Of a DNA stretch of 64,000 bases, positions 17,864 to 27,742 are shown in pieces. The notes below the pieces were generated by a model. It was not told the origin of the DNA, did no database searches, and saw nothing but the letters and a program-made list of their open reading frames with translations. The position numbers and the translations under genes were made by a program. Within the stretch, counting starts at the first letter, position 1, and each line of letters opens with the position of its first letter. The stretch comes from Methylobacterium bullatum (lineage in GTDB: Bacteria > Pseudomonadota > Alphaproteobacteria > Rhizobiales > Beijerinckiaceae), in the NCBI GenBank assembly GCA_902712845.1, contig LR743504.1:3880001-3944000 (forward strand), given 5' to 3'.

Positions 17864-18796
17864 CTACCCGGAGATGGGCCGGGCAGGGCGGCGCTTGGGA
17901 ACAGGCAGGGCGGCGGTGATTCGCGCGGCGTCGCTCATCCAGAGATGCACGGCGGCGTAGGCCCGCCAGGGACGCCAGGCTTCGGCCCGGACGAGCAATT
18001 GCGCCGGTGTCGGACGCCCCGCCCCGGTATCGAGGGACCGGAGCAGGGCGAGGTCGCTGGCCGGCAGCGCATCCGGTTCGCGCAAGGCCCGCAGAGCGAT
18101 GTACTGCGCCGTCCACTCGCCGATCCCGCTCATCGCCGTCAGGGCGGCCACCGCCGGATCGAGCCCGCGTCCCCTGGCGAACAGAGCGGGATTCGCATGG
18201 GCCTCCGCCGCGAGGGCGCTGATCGCCCTGCCGCGTGCCCCCGGCATGCCCAGCGTCGCGGCCACGTCTGCATCGAGCAGGCGATCCGGCGTTGGGAACA
18301 GTTGGGTCAGCCCCACCGCGCCGCATTCCGGCGCTATCCCTTCGCCGAAAGCGGAGACCAGACGGCCGGCGAGGCGGGTCGCCGCATTCACCGAGACCTG
18401 TTGTCCAAGGATGGCGCGCACCGCGATCTCGAACCCGTCCCAGGCGCCCGGAACCCGCAGGCCCGGCCGTTCGGCCACCAGGGGTGCGAGGTCGGGGTGG
18501 CGCGAGAGCGCGGCCGCGATGAGGGCCGGGTCGGCGTCGAGATCGAACATCGGCCTCAGCCGTGCCAGGACGTCCGGCAGAATCGCCGGATCGGGATGAT
18601 CCACCGCCGCGACCAGGGCATCGTCCCCGCCCCGCATGACGGAGATCGTGCCGGGGCGGCCGCCGATGAAGACGGTCCGGGCATAGGCGTCCGCCGTTAC
18701 CACCTCGACACCCGGAATGGCCCGGCCGCCGAGATAGGCCAGGATCGCGGGCCAGTCGTAGGGCGGCCTGTAGGGCAGGGGGAGGGTGTGGGTCAC
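17864..18796 (-). CDS. alkA: DNA-3-methyladenine glycosylase II (AlkA-like)
   Basis: The 310-residue protein starts at a GTG with GGAG 6 bases upstream. It has the AlkA N-terminal domain (LPYRPPYDWPAILAYL), the WDGFEIAVRAILGQQVSVNAA segment, and the helix-hairpin-helix plus catalytic loop (LTAMSGIGEWTAQYIALRAL, then DALPASDLALLR, whose aspartate is the catalytic residue). It removes alkylated bases from DNA. There is no Ada fusion and no ada gene nearby. It is divergent from the efflux adaptor gene. Confidence 0.92.
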   Translation of the reverse strand: MTHTLPLPYRPPYDWPAILAYLGGRAIPGVEVVTADAYARTVFIGGRPGTISVMRGGDDALVAAVDHPDPAILPDVLARLRPMFDLDADPALIAAALSRHPDLAPLVAERPGLRVPGAWDGFEIAVRAILGQQVSVNAATRLAGRLVSAFGEGIAPECGAVGLTQLFPTPDRLLDADVAATLGMPGARGRAISALAAEAHANPALFARGRGLDPAVAALTAMSGIGEWTAQYIALRALREPDALPASDLALLRSLDTGAGRPTPAQLLVRAEAWRPWRAYAAVHLWMSDAARITAALPVPKRRPARPISG

Positions 18797-18974
18797 GATC
18801 GGCTCCGGCCTCCCGGTTCATCGCATACCCGCGCGGCAACGGGAAACCGCCGCGCAACCGCCGGGGAGGGCGGGATATCCCGCCAAGCCCCGTATCGGGG
18901 TGGCGAGGGACGCTGTATCCGTTCAAAGGGTCAAGCGCGGCGTATCGATCGCGAGGCCGGGGAGGGCGGTTCTG

Positions 18975-20039
18975 GTGTCGTGGGTGCGTGGTCTCCTCTT
19001 CGCGGGAATCGTGGCCGGTATCGCCGCCTTCGCCGTGAGCGAAGCCGGCACGGCCCTCATCGCCGAACTGCGGGAGCGGGTCGCCCCCGGACCCCCTGCC
19101 CCGCGCCATCTTGCCGCCCAGCGCACCGCCATCGAGGACGGCCGCACCGTGGTCCGCCTCAAGCCGCAGGAGCGCGAGCGCCTCGGCATCGCCACGCAGG
19201 TGCGGCCCTCTGCTCCCCACCGCGAGGAACTCCAGGCCTATGGCAGCGTCCTCGACGTCGCCAGGGTCACCGACCTGACCAATTCCTACGCCAGCGCCAG
19301 GGCGCAGCTCCAGACCGCCCAGGCCCGGGTCGAGGTCTCGCGCAACGCCTTCCAGCGCGCCAAGAATCTCGGCCCCTACGCCACGACGGTCCAGGTCGAG
19401 ACCACCGAGGGCACGTTCCAGACCGACCAGGCCGCTTTGGCGGCGGCGGAATCGCAGGTCCGCACCCTCGCCGCCACCGCGCAGCAGGAATGGGGGCCGG
19501 TGATCGGACGGGCCATCGTCGAGCGCTCGCCGGCCATCACCCGGCTGATCGAGCGCGTCGACTTCCTGGTCCAGGTGACCCTGCCGCCGGGCGAGAGCAT
19601 CAAGGGCCAACCCGCCGCCGCCTTCGCCGAGGTGCCGCCGCAGAGCGCGCGGATTACCCTGCGCTACGTCTCGCCGGCCACCCGCACCGACCAGCGCATC
19701 CAGGGCCTCAGCTACTTCTACACCGTGCCGGGCGATAGCGGCTTCCTGCCCGGCATGAGCATGCTCGCCTTCCTCGCCTCCGACCGGACCGTCACCGGCA
19801 TCAGCGTGCCCGAGGATGCAGTGGTGCATTGGCAGGGCGGAACCTGGATCTACCGCGCGGTGGCGCCCGACGCCTTCGCCCGCCACGCCCTCAAGGCCGA
19901 TCCGCCCATGTCGGCCGATGCCTATGTGGTGGAGGACCTGCCCGGTGAGACCGAGATCGTGCTGACCGGCGCGCAGGCGCTCCTGTCCGAGGAGATGAAG
20001 AGCCTGCTCTCCGTCTCCGGTGGCGTGGACGACGATTGA
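18975..20039 (+). CDS. RND efflux periplasmic adaptor (HlyD/CusB-like)
   Basis: The GTG at 18975 is preferred (GGAGGG 9 bases upstream), giving 354 residues; an open frame extends to 18786 but overlaps alkA. One N-terminal membrane anchor (GLLFAGIVAGIAAFAV) is followed by the adaptor beta-barrel and a coiled-coil hairpin with SYASARAQLQTAQARVEVSRN. The C-terminal end has ISVPEDAVVHWQGGTWIYRAV. It couples the inner-membrane pump encoded immediately downstream to an outer-membrane channel, which is not encoded here. Confidence 0.8.
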   Translation: MSWVRGLLFAGIVAGIAAFAVSEAGTALIAELRERVAPGPPAPRHLAAQRTAIEDGRTVVRLKPQERERLGIATQVRPSAPHREELQAYGSVLDVARVTDLTNSYASARAQLQTAQARVEVSRNAFQRAKNLGPYATTVQVETTEGTFQTDQAALAAAESQVRTLAATAQQEWGPVIGRAIVERSPAITRLIERVDFLVQVTLPPGESIKGQPAAAFAEVPPQSARITLRYVSPATRTDQRIQGLSYFYTVPGDSGFLPGMSMLAFLASDRTVTGISVPEDAVVHWQGGTWIYRAVAPDAFARHALKADPPMSADAYVVEDLPGETEIVLTGAQALLSEEMKSLLSVSGGVDDD

Positions 20040-20040
20040 C

Positions 20041-23000
20041 GTGAGCGACGTTCCGAACGCTTCCCCGAGCGGCCCCCAGGCGGCGCTCGTCGCCTTCGCG
20101 GTGCGCTTTCGCGGCATCGTCCTGGCGCTCAGCCTCGCGCTCGCCGGCTACGGCATCTACGTGCTGGGGGACGCGAAATACGACGTGTTCCCGGAATTCG
20201 CGCCGCCCTCCGTGGTGGTCCAGACCGAGGCGCCCGGCCTCAACCCCGAACAGGTGGAGGTGCTGGTCACCCAGCCGATCGAGGTGGCGGTGAACGGCTT
20301 GCCGGGGATCGAATCCCTGCGGTCGAGCTCGATCCAGGGCCTGTCGGTCATCACCGTCACCTTCGGCACCGGCAGCGACGTCTACCGCGTCCGCCAGCTC
20401 GTCACCGAGCGCCTGACGGCGCTCGCCGGTCGCCTGCCCCAGGGCGTGCTGCCTCCGGCGATGACAGCGTTGACCTCGGCCACCAGCACGGTGCTCCTCG
20501 TCGGCCTGACCTCGGATCGGCGCTCCGACCTCGACCTGCGCACCATCGCCGACTGGACCGTGCGTCTCCGGCTTCTGGCCGTGCCGGGGGTCAGTCAGGT
20601 CTCGGTCTATGGCGGCGCCGTGCGCTCGCTCCAGGTCCAGATCCGGCCGGCGGACCTCATCCGCTACAATATCGGCATGAACGACGTGCTCGCCGCCGCC
20701 CGCAAGGCCACCGGCGTGCGCGGGGCGGGCTTCGTCGACACGATCAACCAGCGCGTCACCCTCCAGACCGAGGGGCAATCGCTCACCCCGGAGGAGCTGT
20801 CCCGCACGGTCCTCATCAACGAGGGCGGCGCCAGCGTGACGCTGGGCGACGTCGCCACTGTGGTCGCCGCCGGCGAGCCGCCGATCAGCGCCGCCCTGGT
20901 GGACGGCAAGCGCGGCGTGCTCCTCATGGTCGGCGCGCAATACGGCGCCAATACCCGCGAGGTCACCGCCCGCGTGGAGGCCGCTCTCGAAGACCTGCGT
21001 CCGGCCCTCGACCGCGAAGGTGTGGCGTTGCGGGCGGATCTGTTCCGGCCGGCGAACTTCATCACCATCGCCAATGCCAACGTGCTCCAAGCGCTGGGGC
21101 TCGGGGGCATCCTCGTGGTCGTCGTGCTGTTCGCCTTCCTGTACGATTGGCGCACCTGCGTGATCTCGTCGGTGGCGATCCCGCTCTCGCTCATCGCCGC
21201 CGTGGTGGCGCTCCAGGCCATGGGCGAGAGCCTCAACACCATGACGCTGGGCGGTCTCGCCATCGCCATCGGCGAGGTGGTGGACGACGCGGTGATCGGC
21301 GTCGAGAACGTGGTGCGGCGCCTGCGCGAGAACCGGCGCCTCGCTTCGCCCGTCCCGGAGGGGAGGGTGGTCATCGACGCCATTCTCGAAGTCCGCACCG
21401 CGGTCGCCTATGCCACCTTCGCGGTGCTGCTGGTGTTCCTGCCGGTACTGGTCCTCTCCGGCATCGCCGGCAAGCTGTTCGCCCCCCTCGCCCTCGCCTA
21501 CATCCTCGCCGTGGTGGCCTCGCTCGCCGTGGCGCTCACCGTCACCCCCGCCCTCTCGATGATGCTCCTCACCGGGCGGCGCGAGACGGACATGCGCGAC
21601 CCGCCGGTGATGCGCTGGTCGCGCGGCGGCTACACCCGCCTCCTCCAGCGGATCAACCGCGCCCCGCGCATCGTCATCGCCTGCGGTATCCTGGTGACCC
21701 TGGCGGGCGGCGCCGCGACGCCGTTCTTCGGCAGCACCTTCCTGCCCGACCTGAAGGAGGGCCACCTGATCCTGCACATGGCGGCGGCGCCCGGCACATC
21801 GCTGGGGGAATCCATGCGCCTCGGCGGCCGCATCACCACCGAACTCCGGAAGATCCCCGGCATCCGCGCCGTGGCTTCTCAGATCGGCCGCGCCGAGGCG
21901 GGGCAGGACACCGCCGGCACCCATTACAGCGAGATCCATATCGACCTCGAACCGGGGCTCGACGGCGCGGGGCAGGGCAGGGCCGAGGCCGATATCCGCA
22001 CCCTGATGGCTGGGTTTCCCGGTGCCGCCTTCTCGCTCAAGACCTTCCTCACCGAGCGGATCGAGGAGACGGTCTCAGGCTACACCGCGCCGGTCGTCAT
22101 CAACGTCTTCGGCAACGACCTCGCCCGGATCGAGGCCGCCGCCCGCGACATCGCCCGCGAACTCGCCGAGGTACGCGGCGCCACCGACATCCAGCAGGCC
22201 TCCCCGGCGGGCCTGCCGCAAATCAACGTCGGTCTCCGGCCCAACGACCTGCGCCATTGGGGGCTCTCGGCCGTCGAGGTGATGGAGGTGGTGCGCACCG
22301 CCTATCAGGGCGACGTGGTCGGCCAGACCTACGAGGGCAATGCGGTCTTCAACGTCCTCGTCATCCTCGATTCCGGGGCGAGGGGGCGTCTCACGGCTGT
22401 GGGCGACCTCCCCTTGCGTTCATCGAACGGCCGCTTCATCCGCCTCGCCCAGGTGGCGGACATCTACGAGACCTCGGGACGCTACCAGGTCCAGCACCAG
22501 GGCGCCCAGCGCGTCCAGGCCATCACCGCCAACGTCACGGGGCGTGACGTCGCTTCCTTCGTCGAAGCCGCCCGGCGCAAGATTGCCAAGGAAGTGGCCC
22601 TGCCGAGCGGCGTCTATGTGAGCTTCTCGGGCTCGGCCGAGGCCCAGGCGCGGGCCAAGCGCGACCTGCTGCTGTTCTCCGGTCTCGCCGGTCTCGGCAT
22701 CGTGCTGCTGCTGGCCATGGTCACGGGCAGCGCGCGCAACCTCATGCTGGTCCTGGTCAACCTGCCCTTCGCCTTCGTCGGCGGGGTACTGGCGGTCTTC
22801 GCCACCGGGGCCGTGCTGTCGCTCGGCTCCATCGTCGGCTTCGTGACGCTGTTCGGCATCTCGCTCCGCAACACCATCATGATGATCTCGCATTACGAGC
22901 ATCTCGTCGCCATCGACGGCCGGGCGTGGGACCGCGACACGGCGGTGGAGGGCGCCGCCGACCGGCTGGTGCCGATCCTGATGACGTCCCTCGTCACTGG

Positions 23001-23196
23001 CCTCGGCCTGTTGCCCCTGGCGCTGGGAGCCGGCGAGCCCGGCCGCGAGATCGAGGGGCCGATGGCCATCGTCATCCTCGGCGGCCTCGTGACCTCGACG
23101 GTCCTGAACCTCCTGATCCTGCCGACCCTGGCTCTGCGCTATGGCCTGTTCACCACCGGCGAGGGCAGGGCGCCGGATACGGTGCGGACATCCTAG
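20041..23196 (+). CDS. Heavy-metal-type RND efflux pump (CusA/CzcA family)
   Basis: The protein has 1051 residues from the GTG directly after the adaptor stop; an in-frame GTG at 20020 would overlap the adaptor gene. Twelve spans and two large periplasmic loops are apparent. The HME-RND signature GGLAIAIGEVVDDAVIGVEN in span 4 holds the proton-relay acids. At the places corresponding to the CusA methionine ligands no methionine triad is obvious, so copper/silver specificity is not supported. It forms a two-gene operon with the adaptor. The substrate is probably a divalent cation but this is not proven. Confidence 0.88.
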   Translation: MSDVPNASPSGPQAALVAFAVRFRGIVLALSLALAGYGIYVLGDAKYDVFPEFAPPSVVVQTEAPGLNPEQVEVLVTQPIEVAVNGLPGIESLRSSSIQGLSVITVTFGTGSDVYRVRQLVTERLTALAGRLPQGVLPPAMTALTSATSTVLLVGLTSDRRSDLDLRTIADWTVRLRLLAVPGVSQVSVYGGAVRSLQVQIRPADLIRYNIGMNDVLAAARKATGVRGAGFVDTINQRVTLQTEGQSLTPEELSRTVLINEGGASVTLGDVATVVAAGEPPISAALVDGKRGVLLMVGAQYGANTREVTARVEAALEDLRPALDREGVALRADLFRPANFITIANANVLQALGLGGILVVVVLFAFLYDWRTCVISSVAIPLSLIAAVVALQAMGESLNTMTLGGLAIAIGEVVDDAVIGVENVVRRLRENRRLASPVPEGRVVIDAILEVRTAVAYATFAVLLVFLPVLVLSGIAGKLFAPLALAYILAVVASLAVALTVTPALSMMLLTGRRETDMRDPPVMRWSRGGYTRLLQRINRAPRIVIACGILVTLAGGAATPFFGSTFLPDLKEGHLILHMAAAPGTSLGESMRLGGRITTELRKIPGIRAVASQIGRAEAGQDTAGTHYSEIHIDLEPGLDGAGQGRAEADIRTLMAGFPGAAFSLKTFLTERIEETVSGYTAPVVINVFGNDLARIEAAARDIARELAEVRGATDIQQASPAGLPQINVGLRPNDLRHWGLSAVEVMEVVRTAYQGDVVGQTYEGNAVFNVLVILDSGARGRLTAVGDLPLRSSNGRFIRLAQVADIYETSGRYQVQHQGAQRVQAITANVTGRDVASFVEAARRKIAKEVALPSGVYVSFSGSAEAQARAKRDLLLFSGLAGLGIVLLLAMVTGSARNLMLVLVNLPFAFVGGVLAVFATGAVLSLGSIVGFVTLFGISLRNTIMMISHYEHLVAIDGRAWDRDTAVEGAADRLVPILMTSLVTGLGLLPLALGAGEPGREIEGPMAIVILGGLVTSTVLNLLILPTLALRYGLFTTGEGRAPDTVRTS

Positions 23197-23554
23197 GGAG
23201 ATCCGGGGCGAGCCGTCGGTCGGTGCCGTCCGGAATGGCGAACCGGCACGGCGGATCAAGCCCTTTCAGAACCCACATCTGCCATTCGCATAAGATATAT
23301 TATGGAACTTGAATGCCCCTGGAAACGGGGTGAGGGGGGCTTCGACCGCAACTTGACAGGAAGCTGGGATTCACCATTCCATGAGGTACCGCCGAGAGAT
23401 GGCGACTTCACGACTCGCTCACCAGCTTCCTTAAGCGATCCGCCAGTTTCCGGCGCAATCGTCACAATCCTATCTCAAACCACGTGTCTAACCCGTGGCG
23501 GAGTGGGATCGGTCTTCGCGACCGACCGCCCCGATCGTTCTCGAAGCGGATCCG
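23197..23554. other. Intergenic region before the SGNH hydrolase
   Basis: This 358-bp gap holds no convincing gene. It contains an AT-rich patch at about 23290-23303, a small CCCC/GGGG hairpin near 23313-23328, and a TTGACA at about 23354 that could be a -35 element for the hydrolase, but no convincing -10 follows. Confidence 0.3.
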
Positions 23555-24346
23555 ATGCTGACCCTGCCCAAATCCTGCGCCGCCCCGATTCTCGGCCTGG
23601 CCCTCGCGGCTCTGGGCTTCGGCGCTCCGGCATGGGCGGAGCCCGTGGCATCGAAGCCGGCCATTCCCGCCCGGGCGCTGGCCAAGCTCTCCCACGTGGC
23701 CGCCCTGGTGAAGGCGGGATCCGACATCCGCATCGTCGCCTTCGGCTCCTCGTCCACCGAAGGGTCGGGGGCCTCCTCCCCGGCCGCCGCCTACCCCGCG
23801 CAATTGCAGGAAGACCTGCAGGGCCGCCTCGATATCGCCGGCGCCAAGCACCCCATCGTCACGGTCCTCAATCGCGGCAAGGGCGGCGACGACGCCGAGG
23901 CCATGGCCCGCCGCCTCGACCGGGACGTGCTGGCCGAGCGGCCGGACCTCGTGATCTGGCAGACCGGCAGCAACGACCCGATGACCGGCGTCACGGTGGA
24001 GCGTTTCACCGAACTGACCCGCCAGGGCATCACGGCGATGCGCGCCGCCGGCTCCGACGTCATCCTCATGGACCAGCAATGGTGCCGCCGCCTGACGACG
24101 ACCAATGGCGCCGAGCGCTACGGCGAGGCTCTGCACAGCCTCGCGGCCGAGCTCGACGTGCCGGTGATCCGCCGCCACGCCCTGATGCGGACATGGGCGG
24201 CCAGCGGCCTGCTCAGCCCGGCGCAGATGATCGGCCCCGACGGGCTGCACATGACCGATGCGGGCTACGACCGCCTCGCCAAGGCCGCCACGGCGCAGAT
24301 CCTGGTCAATGCCGGCCTGATCCCGGCCGACCCCCTGCGCAACTGA
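23555..24346 (+). CDS. Periplasmic SGNH/GDSL hydrolase
   Basis: The ATG at 23555 is chosen because it opens a good Sec signal (ILGLALAALGFGAPAWA); an in-frame ATG at 23495 would precede it with 20 polar residues. The four SGNH blocks are present: FGSSSTEG with the nucleophile serine, NRGKGGDD, QTGSND with the oxyanion-hole asparagine, and GPDGLHMTDAGY with the Asp-His pair. The mature enzyme has about 240 residues and is probably an esterase or O-acyl hydrolase acting in the periplasm. The gene converges with the MBL gene. Confidence 0.88.
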   Translation: MLTLPKSCAAPILGLALAALGFGAPAWAEPVASKPAIPARALAKLSHVAALVKAGSDIRIVAFGSSSTEGSGASSPAAAYPAQLQEDLQGRLDIAGAKHPIVTVLNRGKGGDDAEAMARRLDRDVLAERPDLVIWQTGSNDPMTGVTVERFTELTRQGITAMRAAGSDVILMDQQWCRRLTTTNGAERYGEALHSLAAELDVPVIRRHALMRTWAASGLLSPAQMIGPDGLHMTDAGYDRLAKAATAQILVNAGLIPADPLRN

Positions 24347-24377
24347 GACGCGCTCTCCCCGCAGCCTGCCTGCACGT

Positions 24378-25181
24378 CTACAGGTCCACGCTCACCGACA
24401 ACCCGTCATAGGCCGGCACCACGCCCGGCGGTAGCTTGGCCGCGAGCGTGGCGTAGTCGAGATCGGTGTGGAGGTTAGTGAGAATTGCGCGGCGCGGGCG
24501 CACCTCCTCGATCAGCGCGAGCGCATCCGAGACCGAGTAATGGGTCGGGTGAGGGGTGTCGCGCAGGGCATCGATGATGAGGAGATCAAGCCCGTGGAGC
24601 CGCGCCTTGGCCGCCTCCGGCATCAGGCTCACGTCGGGCGCATAGGCCGCCGGGCCGAAGCGAAAGCCATGGGCGCTCTCGGTGCCATGCTCCATGCCGA
24701 AGGCCACGGCCTCGATCGCACCGCCCTCACCCGGAATCGTCACCGGCTCGCCCGCCACGAGATCGTTCATGTCGAGGATCGGCGGATAGGCGCTGCCGGG
24801 CGGCGTCTCGAAGCAATAGCCGAAGCGCATCGTCAGCAGGGCGCGAGTCTCGGCATCGGCATAGACCGGGATGCGCCGGTGCATGTGGATCACCAACGGC
24901 CGGACGTCGTCGATCCCGTGGGTATGGTCCGCATGGGCATGGGTGAACAGCACCGCGTCGAGGCTCTGGACCCGCGCCGCCAGAAGCTGCTCCCGCAGAT
25001 CGGGCGAGGTGTCCACGAGGAGGCTGGTGGCGCCCGCCTGCCCTCGCCGCTCCACCAGGATCGAGCAGCGCCGCCGCCGGTTCCTGGCATCGGCCGGGTC
25101 GCAGGCACCCCAGCCATAGCCCACGCGGGGAACGCCGCCGGACGAGCCGCAGCCGAGGATCGTCAGCGTCAGAGAACCCAT
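24378..25181 (-). CDS. Metallo-beta-lactamase-fold hydrolase (PhnP/RNase-Z-like type)
   Basis: The ATG at 25181 has GGGAGG 5 bases upstream; the protein has 267 residues. It starts LTLTILGCGSSGGVPR and carries THAHADHTHGIDD, the zinc-binding HxHxDH motif. Other metal-ligand positions are seen in MEHG and TNLHTDLDY. Members of this branch cleave phosphodiester or cyclic phosphate bonds, but this copy lies in a housekeeping string downstream of tatD rather than in a phosphonate operon. The exact substrate is unknown. Confidence 0.85.
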   Translation of the reverse strand: MGSLTLTILGCGSSGGVPRVGYGWGACDPADARNRRRRCSILVERRGQAGATSLLVDTSPDLREQLLAARVQSLDAVLFTHAHADHTHGIDDVRPLVIHMHRRIPVYADAETRALLTMRFGYCFETPPGSAYPPILDMNDLVAGEPVTIPGEGGAIEAVAFGMEHGTESAHGFRFGPAAYAPDVSLMPEAAKARLHGLDLLIIDALRDTPHPTHYSVSDALALIEEVRPRRAILTNLHTDLDYATLAAKLPPGVVPAYDGLSVSVDL

Positions 25182-25224
25182 CCGCACCTCCCGGTCCGTT
25201 GGTATCGGAGCGCGCGGGCCGCTG

Positions 25225-26022
25225 TCACGCCCGCCGGCCGCCGGATGGGGTCGCCTTGTCGAACAGACGGTGGAAATTGGCCGTCGTCAGGCTCGCGAAG
25301 GCCTCGAACTCCATGTCCAGGGTCTTGGCCAGGGAGCGGGCGGTGTCGGCGGTATAGGCCGGCTCGTTGCTGCGCCCACGGTGCGGCTCGGGCGCCAGGA
25401 ACGGCGCATCGGTCTCCACCAGGATGCGGTCGCGGGGGACGGCGAGGGCGATGTCGCGCAGCTCGTGCGAGCGCCGGAAGGTGACGATGCCCGAGAACGA
25501 GACGAACAAGCCGAGTTCGACTCCGACTTCCGCCAGGCGCCGGCCCGAGGAGAAGCAGTGCAGCACCGCCTTGAAGGCTCCGCGCTTCATCTCATCGACG
25601 AGCACCGATTCCATGTGCTCGTCGGCATCGCGGGCATGGATGACGAGGGGGAGGCCGGTCTCGCGGGAGGCCGCGATATGCCGGCGGAACACCCGCTCCT
25701 GCACCGCTTCCGGGGCGGCGTCCTCGTAATGGTAGTCGAGCCCCGCCTCGCCGATGCCGATGCAGCGCGGATGACGGGTGAGGGCGACGATCTCCTCCGT
25801 GGGCACGTCGGGCTCGTCCCCTGCCCCGTTCGGATGGGTCCCTACGGTGTGCCAGATCTGCGGATGGGCCTCGGACAGGACCTCGTAGACCCGTGCCTTG
25901 GCCACCCGCGTCGAGATGGTGAGCATCCCCGTCACGCCCGCCGCCTCGGCGCGGGCGATCACGCCGGGAAGATCCTCGACGAAGTTCGGGAAGTCGAGAT
26001 GGCAGTGGCTATCGACCAGCAT
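25225..26022 (-). CDS. tatD: TatD-family metal-dependent hydrolase / DNase
   Basis: The 265-residue protein begins LVDSHCHLDFPNF (the HxH metal site). It continues with GEAGLDYHYE (metal-binding glutamate), LVIHARDADEH, VLHCFSSG and ILVETDAPFLAPEPHRGRSN, matching TatD in order and length. Family members are 3'-5' DNases involved in DNA repair or RNA quality control. It follows metG by 41 bp in the same direction, a common alphaproteobacterial arrangement. A longer frame extends upstream but lies inside metG. Confidence 0.92.
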   Translation of the reverse strand: MLVDSHCHLDFPNFVEDLPGVIARAEAAGVTGMLTISTRVAKARVYEVLSEAHPQIWHTVGTHPNGAGDEPDVPTEEIVALTRHPRCIGIGEAGLDYHYEDAAPEAVQERVFRRHIAASRETGLPLVIHARDADEHMESVLVDEMKRGAFKAVLHCFSSGRRLAEVGVELGLFVSFSGIVTFRRSHELRDIALAVPRDRILVETDAPFLAPEPHRGRSNEPAYTADTARSLAKTLDMEFEAFASLTTANFHRLFDKATPSGGRRA

Positions 26023-26063
26023 GGACAAAACTCGGGATTCTCGGTGACGCTGCGGACCCCGCC

Positions 26064-27689
26064 TCAGACGGCGGGAGATTCCGGCTCGACGAAGCGCGGG
26101 AACAACCCGCTCGGCGCGGGGAGCGCCGTGCCCGGCACCAGCCGGCCCCCCTCCCCGATATCGGCGAGCTGCCGCCTGTCGGCAGGCACGGCCAGGAGGT
26201 CGAGGAGCTTCGCGCCCGAATCCGGCATGAAGGGCTGCACCAGGATGCCGATGGCGCGCAGGGTCTCGGCCACTACGTAGAGGGAGGCGGCCATGCGGGA
26301 AGGGTCGGTCTTGCGCAGGACCCAGGGCTTCTGCGCATCGAAATAGCGGTCCGAGGCCGTCACCACGGCCCAGATGTCGGCGAGCGCCGTGTGGAGGGCG
26401 AGCTTGTCCATCGCCACCCGCACGGAGCCCGGCAGGGCGTCCGCCAGCGCCAGGAGTGCCCGGTCGTCCTCCGTGAACTCGCCGTGCTCCGGGACGAGGC
26501 CGCCGCAATTCTTCGCGATCATCGAGAGCGAGCGCTGGGCGAGGTTGCCGAGCCCGTTGGAGAGGTCCGCCGTGTAGCGGGTGATGATGGCCTCGTGGCT
26601 GTAATTGCCGTCGCCGCCGAACGGCACCTCGCGCAGGACGAACTGGCGCAGAGCATCGACCCCGTAGGTCGCGATGAGGTCCATCGGATCGACGACGTTG
26701 CCGAGCGACTTCGACATCTTCTCGCCCTTGGAGAGCAGGAAGCCGTGGCCGAAGACGCGCTTCGGTAGCGGCAGACCCGCCGACATCAGGAAGGCCGGCC
26801 AGTACACCGCGTGGAAGCGTACGATGTCCTTGCCGATGACGTGCAGGTCCATCGGCCAGAATTTTTTGCGGGCGTCGGCCTCGTCGGGGAAGCCCGTCAC
26901 CGTGAGATAGTTGGTGAGTGCATCCACCCAGACGTACATGACGTGGTCCGGGTGCCCCGGCACCGGCACGCCCCAGTCGAAATTGGTGCGGCTGACGGAG
27001 AGGTCCTTGAGGCCGGAGCGGACGAAGCTCGCCACCTCGTTGCGCCGGGTCTCGGGGCCGATGAAGTCGGGCTGGGCCTCGTAGAGGGCGAGCAGCCGAT
27101 CCTGGTAGGCGGAGAGGCGGAACAGGAAGTTCTCCTCCTCCATCCAGGTCACGGCGGTGCCGGTCTCCCGCGCGCGGCGCGTCCCGTCGGGGGCGGACTC
27201 GGTCTCGTCCTCGTTGTAATAGGCCTCGTCGCGCACCGAGTACCAGCCGGCGTATTTCGACAGGTAGATGTCGCCGTTGGCCTCCATGCGCCGCCAGAGT
27301 TCCTGGGCGGCGGCATAATGGTCCGGCTCCGTGGTGCGGATGAAGCGGTCGTGGCTGCAGTTCAGCGCCTCGGCCATGGCCTTGAAGCGCGCGGCCATGT
27401 CGTCGACCAGGGCCTTCGGGCTGATCCCGGCCCTGGAGGCGGTCTGCTGGATCTTGAGCCCGTGTTCGTCGGTGCCGGTGGAGAACAGCACGTCGTAGCC
27501 GTCGAGGCGCTTGAACCGCGCGATCGCGTCCGTGGCGATCACCTCGTAGGCGTGGCCGATATGCGGCGCGCCGTTGGGATAGGAGATCGCCGTGCTGATG
27601 CCGAAGGTCTTCGCGTCGAAACCGGAAGTCTCGTTTTCAGAACGAAAAGTCTCGGCAATGGATGGGCTGGGCCCTGACTCGTTGGCCAT
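26064..27689 (-). CDS. metG: Methionyl-tRNA synthetase
   Basis: The 541-residue protein charges tRNA-Met. The class I signatures HIGHAYEVIATDAIAR and KMSKSLGN are present, together with TGTDEHGLKIQ. The zinc-knuckle cysteines of the E. coli-type enzyme are not seen, so this is the short metG2-type form common in alphaproteobacteria. The annotated ATG gives about 28 residues before ISTAISYPNG, slightly longer than usual. The gene lies between holB and tatD in one transcriptional direction. Confidence 0.95.
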   Translation of the reverse strand: MANESGPSPSIAETFRSENETSGFDAKTFGISTAISYPNGAPHIGHAYEVIATDAIARFKRLDGYDVLFSTGTDEHGLKIQQTASRAGISPKALVDDMAARFKAMAEALNCSHDRFIRTTEPDHYAAAQELWRRMEANGDIYLSKYAGWYSVRDEAYYNEDETESAPDGTRRARETGTAVTWMEEENFLFRLSAYQDRLLALYEAQPDFIGPETRRNEVASFVRSGLKDLSVSRTNFDWGVPVPGHPDHVMYVWVDALTNYLTVTGFPDEADARKKFWPMDLHVIGKDIVRFHAVYWPAFLMSAGLPLPKRVFGHGFLLSKGEKMSKSLGNVVDPMDLIATYGVDALRQFVLREVPFGGDGNYSHEAIITRYTADLSNGLGNLAQRSLSMIAKNCGGLVPEHGEFTEDDRALLALADALPGSVRVAMDKLALHTALADIWAVVTASDRYFDAQKPWVLRKTDPSRMAASLYVVAETLRAIGILVQPFMPDSGAKLLDLLAVPADRRQLADIGEGGRLVPGTALPAPSGLFPRFVEPESPAV

Positions 27690-27742
27690 CGCGTCGAAAC
27701 ACCTTCGGATACGCGGTTCATCGGATCACAGGACGAGCCTGC

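Noticed and set aside
17742..20117. A 791-codon minus-strand frame across alkA and the adaptor gene
   Set aside because: It overlaps genes with recognisable families on both strands and its translation is His/Gly/Arg-rich noise.
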